Positions 39,413-52,008 of a stretch of DNA of 64,000 nucleotides are shown here, piece by piece. The DNA comes from Eonycteris spelaea (lineage: Eukaryota; Chordata; Mammalia; Chiroptera; Pteropodidae): positions 20,221,501 through 20,285,500 of the forward strand of contig PUFA01000003.1 of assembly GCA_003508835.1 (NCBI GenBank). The letters run 5' to 3'. The notes under the pieces are model-generated. The model was not told the origin of the DNA. It was given only the letters and a program-made list of their open reading frames with translations, and made no database searches. The position numbers and the translations under genes are program-made. The first letter of the stretch is position 1, and each line of letters starts with the position of its first letter.

Positions 39413-40149
39413 CGTTCCAGGCTGCTTCTCTCCTCATGCAGGAGGCTCTGAGGGTACACAGGCACTCATTTGTTTATCAAATAAGCCACGTGTCCCAGAG
39501 CCACCTGACGTACTGCCACATGCTGCCCCCGTCAGCTCAACACCCCCTGACTTCTATTTGGTGTCTGCTTACTGCTTCCACAAATTTGAACTGCCATTAT
39601 TTACACACGGGTTTGTACTGAAAATGTCCTAAAGCTTTTACTACTAACACACTAAGAGGAAAAATGGGGAAATGGTACTAGAAAGGAAAATGGTTGGGCC
39701 AAGGATGATGATGCACTGAGGCCATCCTTTAAAGTCTTGGAGAAACAGGGGACCAGTACAATTACTAGTCAGGACAGCCCTATCATGAGCTGTCACTGGA
39801 CAAACCCTCTGACAGTAGACTTGGGCTATTTCAGGCCTGCTACTTCATGAGATTCTAGCATCTGTTATGCTTCTGTGGGTTTCTAATTTCAGCTGCAGAG
39901 ACAGAGTCCAGGAAATGAGGCAGACACATCTAACGGCCTGCAGAAACAAAGAGAAGAATCCAAATGAATAACTTTCGGCCTTGAAGGGATTTCAAATAAG
40001 AGGCTCAAAAGATGGAAAGAAAAGATTAGAAGAGGAAAATGACAGCCAAGAAAACCATCGTAGCAGGGACAGCCCTAAGCTGCATTCAGAAGAATCACGA
40101 AACCAAGAAACATGAACAAAGTTATAAAACCAAGGAATGACTAGGTCTG

Positions 40150-40268
40150 GCATTTAAAAAGTGAGTCGAGGAGACTAGAAAGGTTAAGTGACAAGCCCGA
40201 GGTCACACAGCTTCATGGAGAATGGAGATCGGAATGTAGAGCTCCTGCTTCTAGGCAATGATCTAATA
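40150..40268 (-). mobile_element. MIR
   Basis: Inverted MIR: gactagaaaggttaagtgac, aagcccgaggtcacacagct, gatcggaatgtagagctcct. Confidence 0.7.
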
Positions 40269-40704
40269 TACCTCAGCAAAGTAGGGTGTGTTTGAAGCCC
40301 ATGACATTGGCTAAGAGTCACTTTTTAATGAAAAAGCACCCAATCTGCTCAAAGAGCTGTAAAAGGGCAATAAAGGTGCCATGGAAACCACAGGCTCCTA
40401 GAAGAGGTTAGTCAAATGCTTAGCTGAATCATAAGCTTCAGGCTTGCCCAACAGAATGGTGATACCCAATTTCTGAAAAAGTCACCACCATGAATGAATG
40501 CCAGTGACATACTAGAGCTCAAAATGGAATTGTGGGGGAGAGAGGAACAATACTGTAACAAGTAGAAACAGAACACATTAAGTAGATACTCTGATATTAT
40601 TTAACTTCCTGAGTCACTGAATAAATGTCAAGACTGTTGGGCTCCAAAAATAATTTAAGAATTTGAAAGCCTAAATAAGCATGACATCAAATTCAGAATC
40701 CATA

Positions 40705-41625
40705 GAGAAAAAAGACTGACAGATTTGACAGCATTCATTTTTTTATAGACTCGCCATAAATAAATTTAAAAACAAATGGCAGAAGATGAGAAAAAATCTA
40801 CACAGATGTAGAGAGAAAAGTTTATTATCTATTATTCTCGAAGCGCCTATAAATCAGGAACAAAATATGAACTATCTGTCAACAGAAAATTCGCCAAAGA
40901 AATGCAGAGCCAATCAACATATAAAAAGATGCTTGACCTCACTCGCGATTCAAGAAATGACAGTTAAACAATGAGATACCACTTTTAAACCTATACGTTT
41001 TGCAAAATATTAAAAGACTAGTAATACCAAGAGATGAGGAAACAACATTCATGCTGTTGACAGACGCAAAATGGATTAAACCTGGAGGGCAACTTGATCT
41101 AGTCAGGCCAAGTCTAGGAGTCTCTTCTCCCAGAGCGCTCGCCTAATAAAGAAGTAAGGAACTAGGGATAGTAACCACAGCACGGTTTATCATTGAGAAC
41201 TGGCCTAAATTTCCATCAACAGTGGGGTGGTAACGTATTGTACATCCATGCAAATATCAGTCATAGATATGTAGTAGACTAACATGGATGATTTGGAAAG
41301 ATAGTCAAGGTATACTAAATGAAAAACTTAAGTTACAAAACATTATCTGTAGTGCAATCTTAGTTTTAAAACAAAACCATGTATCCATGGCTCTATGGAT
41401 ACATGGTTTGTGTATGCAAAGAGCTAGTCTGGAACGTTTACACCAAAACTTAACAATTTATCTCTGAGCAGGTGGGATTCCAAGAAAGGAGGAAATGTGT
41501 TAAGAGAAAGAGTGGTTAGATTATGGACGAAACTTATTTCTATACTGTTTTCTGCATCTCACCAATTTTCTATAACATTCACAAATTCAAATACATACTA
41601 AATATTTCATAATGAAATACAATAG
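40705..41625 (+). mobile_element. L1/HAL1 ORF2 relic with 3' tail
   Basis: Landmarks: agactgacagatttgacagc, tgcttgacctcactcgcgat, tggagggcaacttgatct, then the tail gtggttagattatggacg, ctatactgttttctgcatct. The ORF is fragmented. It contains the perfect inverted repeat at 41374-41409. Confidence 0.75.
41374..41409. repeat. Perfect 15-bp inverted repeat, 6-nt loop
   Basis: Left arm aaaccatgtatccat (41374-41388), loop ggctct, right arm atggatacatggttt (41395-41409). All fifteen positions pair. It lies inside an old L1/HAL1 relic whose surroundings are heavily mutated. Confidence 0.95.
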
Positions 41626-43064
41626 TTCCATCTAGGAGAAACCTACAGCAACGACCATCCCTCTACACTACTGCCCTGTGGGAACATTTATCAAAAAGAA
41701 GAGAAAAAGATATGCAGATCGATGTCAATCTTATCAAAAACTTAACACAGACTGACTACCCATACACCTGATACATAATGCGCAATGCCACCTTATGTGA
41801 TACTCACTTGGTAACTATTAGGCCACTAAAAACTGAAGCTAAGACCCATTGCCTGTGGTCCTGCCCCATGATAAAAACCTGTATGTTTTAAACATTTTCT
41901 GCCCAGTATTTCCCACCCCGGGACCCTCTGGAGTGCACCCATGTAAAAAAAATTGCTAAACTATCTCCTACTGTCATAGTCTGCCTGACAAAGCCATTAA
42001 GCCTTTGGAGCTAATGCCCTGGCATGACCAGTAATTCCACCCATGAAATTGAAGCAGGAGTAATCACCTGCATTTCCCACCTGAGCACACCAAGGCCTGC
42101 AGCTAACCCATGATCAAGGGACTGATGCTCGATCTTATGAGTAAAAAGACTACAACCAGCTTTATCACTGGAGCAGTTCTGCGTCTCCTCGGGACACTTA
42201 GTACCTGCTCACATAATGAAGCAGCCACGTGCACTAGGCTCCAGGAGTGAGGACAGTGGGTCTGCACGGAGCCACAGACCCACCCATGCCCAGCCCCCGT
42301 TGTGAATAGGACAAGCGTCTATGGGGTTGGCTGACTTTGGGGAAATAGTCTGCATCATTTCACAGACACAGTTAACTGAATGAACCCATGGCCTCAGCTG
42401 CCCAGCTTACTCTAGCCACCTGCATGAGGAATGTCCATGATGCAGGGGACTCATGCATGAAGAGCCCACCAGAACTTACACATCCGGATGTACATCATGC
42501 CACTCAAAGCAATCTTCCAGGAGCCTGAATGACAGCCGTTATGGCTCCTACATGAACCACCTCCAGAGGCTTTATGTTTTCAAATATTCTCAGGGGTGAA
42601 AAAAATGTTCCATCTTTAGAAAAGGAATGGATTATTTGAAAGTGTCAGTCTGCTCCATACATTCCTGTGCTTCATCTCCCCACATTTAACTAGGATACCA
42701 AGTTATTTACTGTCCAAACCTTTCACTTATGAGAGTGAAAGTCCTTTGCCACTGGTCTGGTTCACACTGACTATCCTTCCAAAAATTGAAAAAAAAAAAA
42801 TCTAATCTCCCTCACTGTCTTGCATTCCTGCTTCCTAACCTATTCCCAACTCTTTTCCTTAGGGTCAGTAACTTCCCACTAGCCCTTGGCACAACAGCTG
42901 GCTCCTCAGTGTGGCTACAATACACTCCTACCCCTGGATAACCCCTGCTGAGCCATCACAGACCCTGCAGCCTCGCCTGGCACCCCATGCACAGGGCCAG
43001 TGCGAAGGAGAAGTGCACCTGCATGGCTTGTCCTGAAGTCACCCACACACTTACCCCAGCCAGC

Positions 43065-43165
43065 CTGTAGGCTCCATGACAGCGAGCACTGTGCTTTCCC
43101 ATCATTTTGATTCCTAGACCTACTATAACACCTGGCCCATCGAAAGTCTCCAAAAGAGATTTAAT
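43065..43165 (+). mobile_element. L2 3' end
   Basis: Matches the L2 tail: gtaggctccatgacagcgag, tttgattcctagacctacta, taacacctggcccatcg. Confidence 0.55.
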
Positions 43166-43439
43166 TGTTCTGATGAAGCATATTTGGTCCAAATGCAACT
43201 TACAAAATGGCTTGAACACAATTGTAAGAGAAGTTCCAAAACTTCTCGAGCGATCACAGTGTGGTTAGAGTAGTCCTAAAGTGAAGTCTCAAAAATAACA
43301 TTTATTGATGTAAGTTCTGGAATGTTTGTGGAAAATCATTCCTCACTGTGTAGCAGCACAATGTAGGGCTTACTTTCCAGGCAATAAGCATGATGGATTT
43401 AGACATAACAGGCAAACGCTTTAGGTTCTAAACAAGGTG

Positions 43440-43685
43440 CCATCAAATGACACAAACCAGTGGTCAGGGAAGGAGAGTGGTCAGGGAAGTACATGCTGGC
43501 ATGCCATGAGAGAGGCGACGTGGATTCGAGAAATTCATCTGCGGGGATGGGTGGAGGAGGAAAGTCAGAGAAGGCATCGGTCATCGGGGATGGGCAGGAT
43601 TTCCAGAGGATACGACAGGGGAAGGAGTGGACATTCCAGGAAGAGGGAACCATATGAGCGGCAGTATTTTTGAAAACCCCGGGAG
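43440..43685 (+). mobile_element. Ancient repeat module, partial
   Basis: ggacattccaggaagaggga and nearby text match the module at 21.8 kb. It begins with a 17-nt-period duplication of agtggtcagggaag (43459-43489). Confidence 0.35.
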
Positions 43686-44201
43686 CTTGCTCAGGAAATG
43701 GAGCAATTCCATTTGACTGCTTTACCGCACACTGATGCAAGTCCCTGGCCTTGTAAGGGCTAAAGGCAAACACCTGACAGTTCATGAAACAACTGCAGGT
43801 GCTAAAGGGCATGATGCGAACCAGGAAATCAGGGCAGCAGACCGGACACTGGTGAAACCAACATTCAATTAAAACCAAGACAGAGCAGAGAAACTAGAAA
43901 TAGCACAGCTTGGGGCTGACAAAGAAAAGTCATCTACCAGGAAACTGACACTCAGTCTAAACAAAGGGGAAACTACACACCGCTATTGCCAAAGAAGATG
44001 GTGATACGAGCCAGAAAGGGACAATACTGACCAGCCTCACTGAAATCTATGCTAGAGACCGCCTCTCAAGATGAGAGTAAATGATTCCTTGCATAATAAA
44101 ACTAACACTGACTTCACAATGTAATTTGTCTGCATCTAACGTTCTCCAATCACACAGGTCAATGTGTACATTTACTGAGTGGCATACTTTAAAAATGATT
44201 A

Positions 44202-44315
44202 AGAATCTTGGAAGCTAAGCAGGGTCGGTCCTGGTTAGTACTTGGATGGGAGACCACCTAGGAATAACAGGTGCTGTAGGCATAAAAAAATTAAAATTAA
44301 AAAAATAAAAACAGT
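44202..44315 (+). mobile_element. 5S rRNA-derived retroposon or retropseudogene
   Basis: Positions 44202-44281 match vertebrate 5S rRNA from about nucleotide 41 to the end: gaagctaagcagggtcgg, ctggttagtacttggatggg, agaccacctaggaataacag, gtgctgtaggc. An A-rich tail (aaaaaaattaaaattaa...) follows to about 44315. The internal promoter parts of 5S (A box, intermediate element, C box) are nearly unchanged. The first third of 5S is missing or scrambled; ggcatac at 44182 might be a remnant. It is not a functional 5S gene. 5S-derived SINEs are described in fruit bats, and isolated 5S retropseudogenes occur in other mammals. Confidence 0.9.
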
Positions 44316-45694
44316 CCATACTCACAGATTCGTAATACATTGCTTAAAGTCAGTTGTTTATCTCATCGGTATTTTGCTCAAATTGTTTAAGGGCCAAGGT
44401 GTCAACTGTCACATTGGAGCGAGGCTCCAAACCTAGTTGCCATGTACTCTGGATTCCAATTACAATGTTCATGTTAGATCTCCCCCAGATCCCCATCAAA
44501 ATCAATACCGAAATAGCCATCAGCTACGCCAAGCTAGTTGTTAGCATGAAGGAAAGACAAAGAAAAATACAGCCCTTACTTGGATTAGCTTGTAAGCTAC
44601 GACTTGTTATATGTGCTGCCAGAGTGAGCTCTGAAAACCACAGCTCAGCTCTGAAAACATAAGCGTTGAAGTGTGTGGGACAGACCGGGAAGCGCAGCAG
44701 CGGGCGGAGGCTGCCAGGGACAGCAGGATGTAGACAGAGGGAAACGAAAAGCCAAAGGCTTAGAGACAGGAATGCGCTGATGTAGATAACGGCAATGTAA
44801 GTCAGACCACGCAGTAAACTCTCCTTTACAATCGATGCAGTGACCCAACTACCTGCTCCTGGAGCACGGGCAACTCGGGTACCAACAGCAGCTTAGGGCT
44901 GGCTCAGGGAAGAGACCTACGCCAGAGCGGAGCAGGTCAGACTGAGGCACCTGAGATCCAAGCAGCCTGATTCCTTCGATTCAAGAAAACCCTGCGGATG
45001 TCAAGGCCATCGGCGTTCCCTCAGCACCCACCCAGCCGACTGTCAACACTGTATGCCTTTACACTCCCCTGAACGGAGCCGGGGAACGGACAGCAGTGGC
45101 CTCTGTGTGAAGGATCCAAGCGATGTTAAGGGTAGGGTGGCCTCAGCAACTGCTCTTAAACCTCAAGCACGAGTTTCCCATTGTGTTTCCACTTAACCGT
45201 CTCTGATCAAAGGGACAATACCCACCCGGCCCGATGTGTCAACCTGGCGTTGCTCAATGAAGACTGTGGTTGCACATTTCCAGCCTAAGACACATCTATG
45301 TCCTCATCTTTTGTACCTTTTGCTCAGAATTAAAGCTACTTAAATGTGAGGAGGGGAAAACAACACCTCTAACAGAAAATACATGTCAAGCAATAGTGGC
45401 AAGTGAGTTTGGACTGGTAGCGGAGGGCACGTTAAGGAAGACTTCTCAGCACAGGAAGCTGTTCGAGGTTCCACAACGGGTCAGTGACAGGTGCAAACTG
45501 TGCCTCAGGGCAGGTTGTCCAGCAACACTGATACGCACAGTGGAAGCTGTGGGAGACGTGAGAAAACAGGCCTTCCCCTCCCAAAGGTCTGGCTTAGACC
45601 ACTAGCCTTGTCTCATAGGGAAATAAAATGTTGGTTCTTGAGATTCTCACCTCCAAGGTTTCAGCCTGGAACACAATGACCTTATTCTAAATGA

Positions 45695-45795
45695 CAGGTT
45701 CTCAACCAGGGGTGATCTTGACCCCCAGAGGACATAAGTTGAGGTCTAGAGACACTTTTGGTCGAGCTTTAAGCTACTTTCAAGTGGGGGGGATG
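45695..45795 (+). mobile_element. MER20 fragment (left part)
   Basis: ggttctcaaccaggggtgat, cttgacccccagaggacata, gtctagagacacttttggtc follow the order of sense MER20. Confidence 0.62.
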
Positions 45796-48074
45796 GATTT
45801 GCATATCCTTCAGCAGCTGTCCTACATGCCTTTACAGAATGGTTGGCTGAAGAATACAAGATATCGTGCAGTTATATTTTTCCTCCTGCAAAGCCAACTG
45901 GCTTCATTGATGGTAATGGACATCCAACATTACACACATTATTACCTTTATCTTCCACTAAAAGGGCTAATTAGATGCAGACAAATACTTAATAGGGCCT
46001 CATGTGCCTGCCATGAGTTCACCGGGCCAGTTAAAAGCAGCAGCCAGAGGCCCAAAGCATCCCAGTCCACACACAGACCCTCAGTGTCCTCAGGTCACCC
46101 TTAGGGACCTACCTCCCACTGCCCACTAGGCATCTTACAAGCTCAGAGCTCAGATTCACAGCCCAGATGCTTTAGCAATAAATACCTTGGCTAGAAACTG
46201 AAGGAAGAGCATAAAACCACTTGCACACATGGTCCAGTAATAGCAAAGGAGGAGCATATTTCTTTCTACATTAGCACATCTGTTTGGATACTCACTAGAG
46301 TAAATTCTTAAATGACTAATTCACAGTTTCACTTTGTCATGGTTATAAGCAAGTATTTTATGTGACATCTGCTTCTGCTAAATCAGGAGCTTGTTTCCTC
46401 CTGAGCTGTCACACTGAAGACAGTCATGCGTGATGCTGGTTCTGTTGCTCAAAGCAAGGGCTTGAGAGAACACCTTTCCAGCCATGGGAATCCCGGCTTC
46501 ACTAAGCATCTGTGAAGCATCTACTGCTGTGCAGCAACGGCCCATCAACAAGTAAACCTCAGCACTGGTGCACAGAGCTCCCTTAAACTATATTCAAGTA
46601 AGAAACAGCCTGCATGATATAAAGGGTGCCTGTGACCCCTTCCGCCTAGCTCCTTACTCTTCCCCCCAAAACAGAGAACTGGTTAGATTCCAGGGCATTG
46701 ACTGTTATGAGGGTATGGTCGTCGGGGTCCAGAGGTCATGCACAGTGCTTCTCCCTTCTCTTCACTTTCCTCCAGCTAGAGAGATAAGCAAACTGAACCA
46801 GAGACAAAGGCTCCCTATTGTTAGACCCGCTCTCTGTTCTCTCCCTCCTGTCTTTGCTCTGCACAGTACAACCAGAGGATGGTAAGACCCCTAGATATGA
46901 CTCCTGGATGTGACTCAGGGGGAGGAGGAGCCAATACTACCACCTGAACTGCAATGTCCCCACCCAGAACTCCACTTTGGAAGGCACTGGGTTCAGGGCC
47001 AATCAGAATCTACTGGAACTTTGTTTACTATTTGGCAATTGTGTCTTAAGAATGCCACAGGAAAGAAGGGAACAGGGTGAGGCAACAGTCAGGCATATTT
47101 GAGTCCTTGACCATGTAATCTTCACTGTAAGTCCTAAGGCAATCTGGATCCCACATACTAAGGGGGAGAAAGGGAAAGTATAAAAACCCTTTCCTAAGCC
47201 TTAACCCCAGAGAAAGGAAGACAGCGTTCAGAGAGAACTCAAAGCACAAATGCAGCCCAGATGGAGAGAAGCCAGGTAACAAATCTCCCCAAGGGTCCAG
47301 CATTGCACAGTCCTAATGAGAAACTAGAGACATAGGAGGGTTACACATTAGGAATACGAAACTAGACAGAGTCTGCCATTAGTAAAATGCCCGATACCGG
47401 GCAGTGGCTGCTCAAACACAGTCCAGCCTGGCCCAGAGGCACCAGAACCTGGCTGTCCCAGGTGTTGCCCACAAACCAGGAGCAACAGCACCAGCATCCT
47501 TTTCTTTCCTCATGCAATACAGTTCACTAGGCTTTGAATGGTCCCGCATGCTAGAACTTTGTCCTCTGACTAAGGCTCCAAGAAGAATAAAGTCACTGGG
47601 TTGAGGCTACTGAGACTAGCTACATGTACCAAGGCTAACTAGTGACTAGTACTAGTTAAGGCCATAAAATCCTGCCCATTTTAACTCCTCCCGATCCACA
47701 GCTTCCACCATCTGTAAGAAGCACAATGAGAAAGTTTCTACCCTAACCCACTCAATCACAGTAAAGACTAGAGCATAAATGGCAGACCATATGCCTCTCC
47801 ATGAAAGCAGAATTTTTGTTACAGGACCCGAGGTTAAGAATCATGAATGCTGGACAACCAAGAAGGGAGAGAAGCAGCTGTAAATTTTGAAAAATGCCCC
47901 CGAAAGAGTTAGAAAGTCCTGTACAACATGAATTCCAGATCGCCAGCTTGCTGGCATCCACACCTGGTCCACTGACGGTGACTTTCTTAAAGGTGGCAAT
48001 GCTTAATAGACAAGGTTCCATCCTAGTTGGTAGGCACTCTCATATTTGAATAAATAGAATTGTGTTTACTCTCA

Positions 48075-48210
48075 TTTTTCGTACATGGGGTACTTAATTG
48101 GCAAGATTAAGCGCCTTGCCAAGCATGCATTACTAACAATTACCAGAGCTAGGATTTGACCTTGGATCTGTAAGACTCCAGAGCAATGCTCTGAACCTAT
48201 CCTACCTTTC
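48075..48210 (-). mobile_element. MIR
   Basis: Inverted MIR: ttaagcgccttgccaagcat, agagctaggatttgaccttg, agactccagagcaatgctct. Confidence 0.72.
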
Positions 48211-50114
48211 ATCTTGAATCAGTCAAATGTGCTTTTTTCTTATTCCTAAACATGTGTCACACAAACCAGCCAGTCACACTTCATAAATCCAAAACCCTAA
48301 AGTATAGGACCCCCTAAAGATGAAAGTTAAGAAACTAAACTTTTACTCCATTAGTAAAGAATTTCTAAACATGTGAGTAGCAAGGAATGGTGAGAATGAG
48401 TTTATTAAGGGTATTGACTACCTGGCAGATCTTGACAATGTAGAATTTGGGTCTGTCAGAAAAAATACATAAAAACAGAATAGAATTAAAAACAGGGTAT
48501 AGAGGGGAAATACAAAGCCAAACACCTATGAATTCAGATTTAAGAATTCATTACTCAACACTAACACATCAGAAGAGCATCTGACAACAGCACACTATAA
48601 ACAGAACAGTAACAGTTATGAGAGCTACTTTAAAATGGTCACAATGAGATTTCTACAATAATGAGACTCTTTCAGATGTCACACGGTCCCCCTGGAAAGG
48701 TTCTGTCAAGGTGTTCATTCTTTGGTAGAGACTATGAATGAAAAAGGGGCTAGGTAATAAACCTGACAAGCTATCAGGCAGATGCATGGTGGGCCTCACA
48801 AGCTGTGACCAAAGTAACCACACAGGACAGTCCGATCATAAATCCCTAACGGGGCAAGGTCATGGCAGCTAGTCACGTCCTGGGCCCACAGCTTCCTTAG
48901 CAAAGGTCCATCTTTACCTTACGTGAGTTCTGACCATTGTTCTCATGCATCTAGGGTAACGTCACTTTGAAATATCACAGTAATTTCCTTTTCTCGGCTC
49001 CTCAAAGCCACAGGCACCAGAGCACGAGACCAGAGATCTCTATGTCATCTTGTTCCCCGCATGCTATCTCTACGTGCTGTAAACGTTGATCGTTAACTAT
49101 CCTGTACCCACCAATGTAAAAGTAGTATTTCTCCAGTTTGTTTTTTATCCAGTCCTGGAGATTTCCCCCACTTTGTTTCTCCCACATCAACCTACCACCA
49201 ACAGATTTCATGTAACCCTCCTTACGTCTTCCCCTTTGACTCTAATGTATAAAAACGAGCTGCAAAACTGCCATTCGCCTGAGCATTTTCTCAATCCCTT
49301 GACATTCTTTTCTCAACAAGATCATATTAAGAGAGGAAACAGCAAAAAGAGAAGAAAGATCATACTAAGAATAGCCCCAAGATTACCAGAGCAGGAACCA
49401 ATACTGTGCCTTCTATCCTCAATATGTTGGCACTTCGGTTTAACCATTGTCAATTCAAGAGTATGTAGTCAGGGAAGCACTATAGGCATCCCTACCATCA
49501 TTTACAATCAGTAGCACTTCCTGCTGGAGAAATCAAATTTAAAAAATTAAACTGATTTATCTTACAGAAGCAGTTCTATTCATAAGACCACCAAATCTCT
49601 ATGCTCCAAAGGGCACTGAGCAGTAAATTATTTTGTTAGATCAGCCACAGATTGAAAAGGATATGCACCCAATTTCAAGATTATGATTTAAATTAGTAGG
49701 CAGAAGAAAACGCCTTCTGGGTTTTGTCCTCTTTGCAAGCTCTGGTGTTCTCCAGACAGACTGCATTTGCCACTCAAATACATATTCTGAGTTAAATAGT
49801 TAAGACAGAACTTGAAAGAACCAAAAATTTGCTGAAACCCTATTTTACTTAAGGGGTCAATCATAACTAAGATCTATAACAGGCATTATAGTTAAACTAT
49901 TGCTGTATGTTTGAGGAATGTTTAACAATTACCACCAGTAAGGTCTTCCAATTCTCTGTAGTTTACGCAGGTACGTTATCTCCTTAAACGAACAGTGGAA
50001 CTAGTTTCTAAGTCTCAGCCTTTTCAGTCTTTTCTTTCACCTACTGAAGGGCTGCCTCTTGCCAGCTCATCCCCTCTTCCAATAAGGCACCCTGAGCACA
50101 GCCAAGAGTCACCT

Positions 50115-50480
50115 GGAGACCTTTATGCGATGCATTTATGAGGCACCTGCTATTCGCCAGGCATGCTCGAGGCACTGTATACCAGAGGACGGAAAGACAA
50201 GGTTGCTGCCCTCGGGGAACTCACACTCTGGTAGAGGAGACAAAGCCAGACACACAGAGACCGGCTACGAAGTAAAGCAAAGCATGGTAAGGGGCTTGCA
50301 AACAACTCGAGTGGGGAAAAACCACAAGTGCTATTTTAGACCGTGATCAAGAAAGACCTCTCCAAGGAGGTGACAACTGCAGGGGGAAGGTGGGAAGGAG
50401 GAAACAAGGGCCATCAATACTAAGTGGGGGGAAAGCGTGATAAAGAGACCTGAAGCCCTCTCCAGGGGGTCTGGGATGGG
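50115..50480 (+). mobile_element. Ancient repeat, same module as 21.8 kb
   Basis: tatgaggcacctgctattcg, ccaggcatgctcgaggcact, tgctgccctcggggaactca, cactctggtagaggagac, caaggaggtgacaactgc. Confidence 0.5.
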
Positions 50481-51453
50481 CCTCGGGATCCACACCCATA
50501 ACGCACGCCCAAAACAACGATGTCGCAGGGGCTCCAAGAGACTCGCCTTGAGAAACACCTCTGCAGGATAGAGAGGGAGTTCTTTGTACACCACTCTCCT
50601 GACCAGTCACCAGAAGTACAACGAACATGGAGATGTCCCGTCAGGAGGTAAAGACAGGACTCCTACTGACCCAGCCACTGACACCCACAAAACCAGCTCC
50701 TCGGGAGACAGGAGGCACGTGGTGGGGTCTGTGCCCCCAGGCTCAGAATCCCCACAGCGCCCTAACTGGCCATGCAGCACCAGCAGTGCCTTCCTTTGCA
50801 CACCCACTGTGTGTCATACTTGACATAGTAATTCCTTTGAAGAACCTTCTCCTGTCCGCCCCGGGCAGACTCGGGTCCTTCTCGTCCCAACTACCCAGCG
50901 GACATACTTCCACCGCAGCAATTAACTCCTGCTGAAGGTTTCTGCACTAGCACACAGTAGCAGCTCAATATTGGTTTATCAATGATAAATAACAAAGACG
51001 AATGACAATAAAACCCCTACTGGCAGGACGCTTATGACAATAAACCAGTTTCTAACAGCACAACATCTAACGTAGCGGCTTCCTACTTTCACTCCCGCGA
51101 TGGTGAATTAAAACAAACGGGGTCATTTATTTCAATAAGACATTTATGAATGCAACACAGCCATCAAATCCCAAATACCCAAACCTATCACCAACATCAG
51201 ACTTTCAAATCATTTCATTTGATTAAGGTTAGCTGGAAGCTGAGTGACTGCTTATGAATAATGTACCATGAGAGCCCTTCCCACCCCAGGATTCAATGGT
51301 TGTTTCCCGAAGAGATGGCTTCCACTGTGCCTCTCGCCCCCTGCCCTGCCCCCACTGCCCCACCCTTCTCACCATCACCGCCTGCCCTGCCCCATATCAC
51401 CCATGCTTCTGAACATAAGTGCGCATTTTCTAAAGCTCCCAGCCACTCTCTCC

Positions 51454-51879
51454 AAGAAAGAAAGAAAGGGAAGGGAAGGGAAGGGAAGGGAAGGAAGGGA
51501 AGGGAAGGGAAGGGAAGGAAGGGAAGGGAGGGAAGAGAAGGGAAGGGAAGGGAAGGGAAGGGAAGGGAAGGGAAGGGAAGGGAAGGGAAGGGAAGGGAAG
51601 GGAAGGGAAGGGAAGGGAAGGGAAGGGAAGGGAAGGGAAGGGAAGGAAGAAGGGAAAGGGAAGGAAGGGAAGGGAAGGGAAGGGAAGGGAAGGAAGGGAA
51701 GGGAAGGGAAGGAAGGGAAGGGAAGGGAAGGGAAGGGAAGGGAAGGGAAGGGAAGGGAAGGGAAGGGAAGGGAAGGGAAGGGAAGGGAAGGGAAGGGAAG
51801 GGAAGGGAAGGGAAGGGAAGGAAGGGAAGGGAAGGGAAGGAAAGAAAAGAAAAGAAAAGAAAAGAAAAGAAAAGAAAGA
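51454..51879. repeat. All-purine AAGGG / AAAAG microsatellite, 426 nt
   Basis: No pyrimidine for 426 nt on the plus strand. A short AAAG start is followed by AAGGG pentamers interrupted by AAGG and a few variant units, then (AAAAG)n from about 51841. Two long pure AAGGG tracts of about 21-22 units each (about 51537-51645 and 51714-51822) flank an interrupted middle. In MYO5B orientation the motif is CCCTT. The long open frames through it are repeat translations, not genes. Confidence 0.98.
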
Positions 51880-51884
51880 CACCT

Positions 51885-52008
51885 GCTCAGCACCTCTGTG
51901 GCCAGCACAGCTCCAAGTTGTGGGCCCAGAACAGTGAACAAAACAGACAAAACCCCCTGCCCTCGGGAAGCTGACCATCCTGAAGCAATCTGACATAAAA
52001 CCAGAAGC
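51885..52008 (+). mobile_element. Old interspersed repeat fragment
   Basis: Contains gcccagaacagtgaacaaaa, cagacaaaaccccctgccct, cgggaagctgaccatcctga, a phrase typical of an ancient mammalian repeat. It directly abuts the purine array. Confidence 0.45.

Larger units (their letters stand above)
35231..48070 (-). other. MYO5B: MYO5B intron 1, third part
   Basis: Intronic. Contains the only L1-like piece in the same orientation as the gene, a MaLR LTR, a HAL1/L1 relic with a perfect inverted repeat, the 5S-derived retroposon and scattered MIR/L2/MER20. Nothing recognised in 37030-37885, 38250-39260, 39415-40145, 40270-40700, 41630-43060, 43690-44175, 44320-45690 and 45795-48070. No MYO5B exon 1 signature (start codon followed by the SVGELYSQ-type reading) is visible. 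Confidence 0.8.

Noticed and set aside
44202..44281. Functional 5S rRNA gene
   Set aside because: The first third of the gene is absent or scrambled, there are substitutions, and an A-rich tail replaces the terminator context. It is a retroposed copy.
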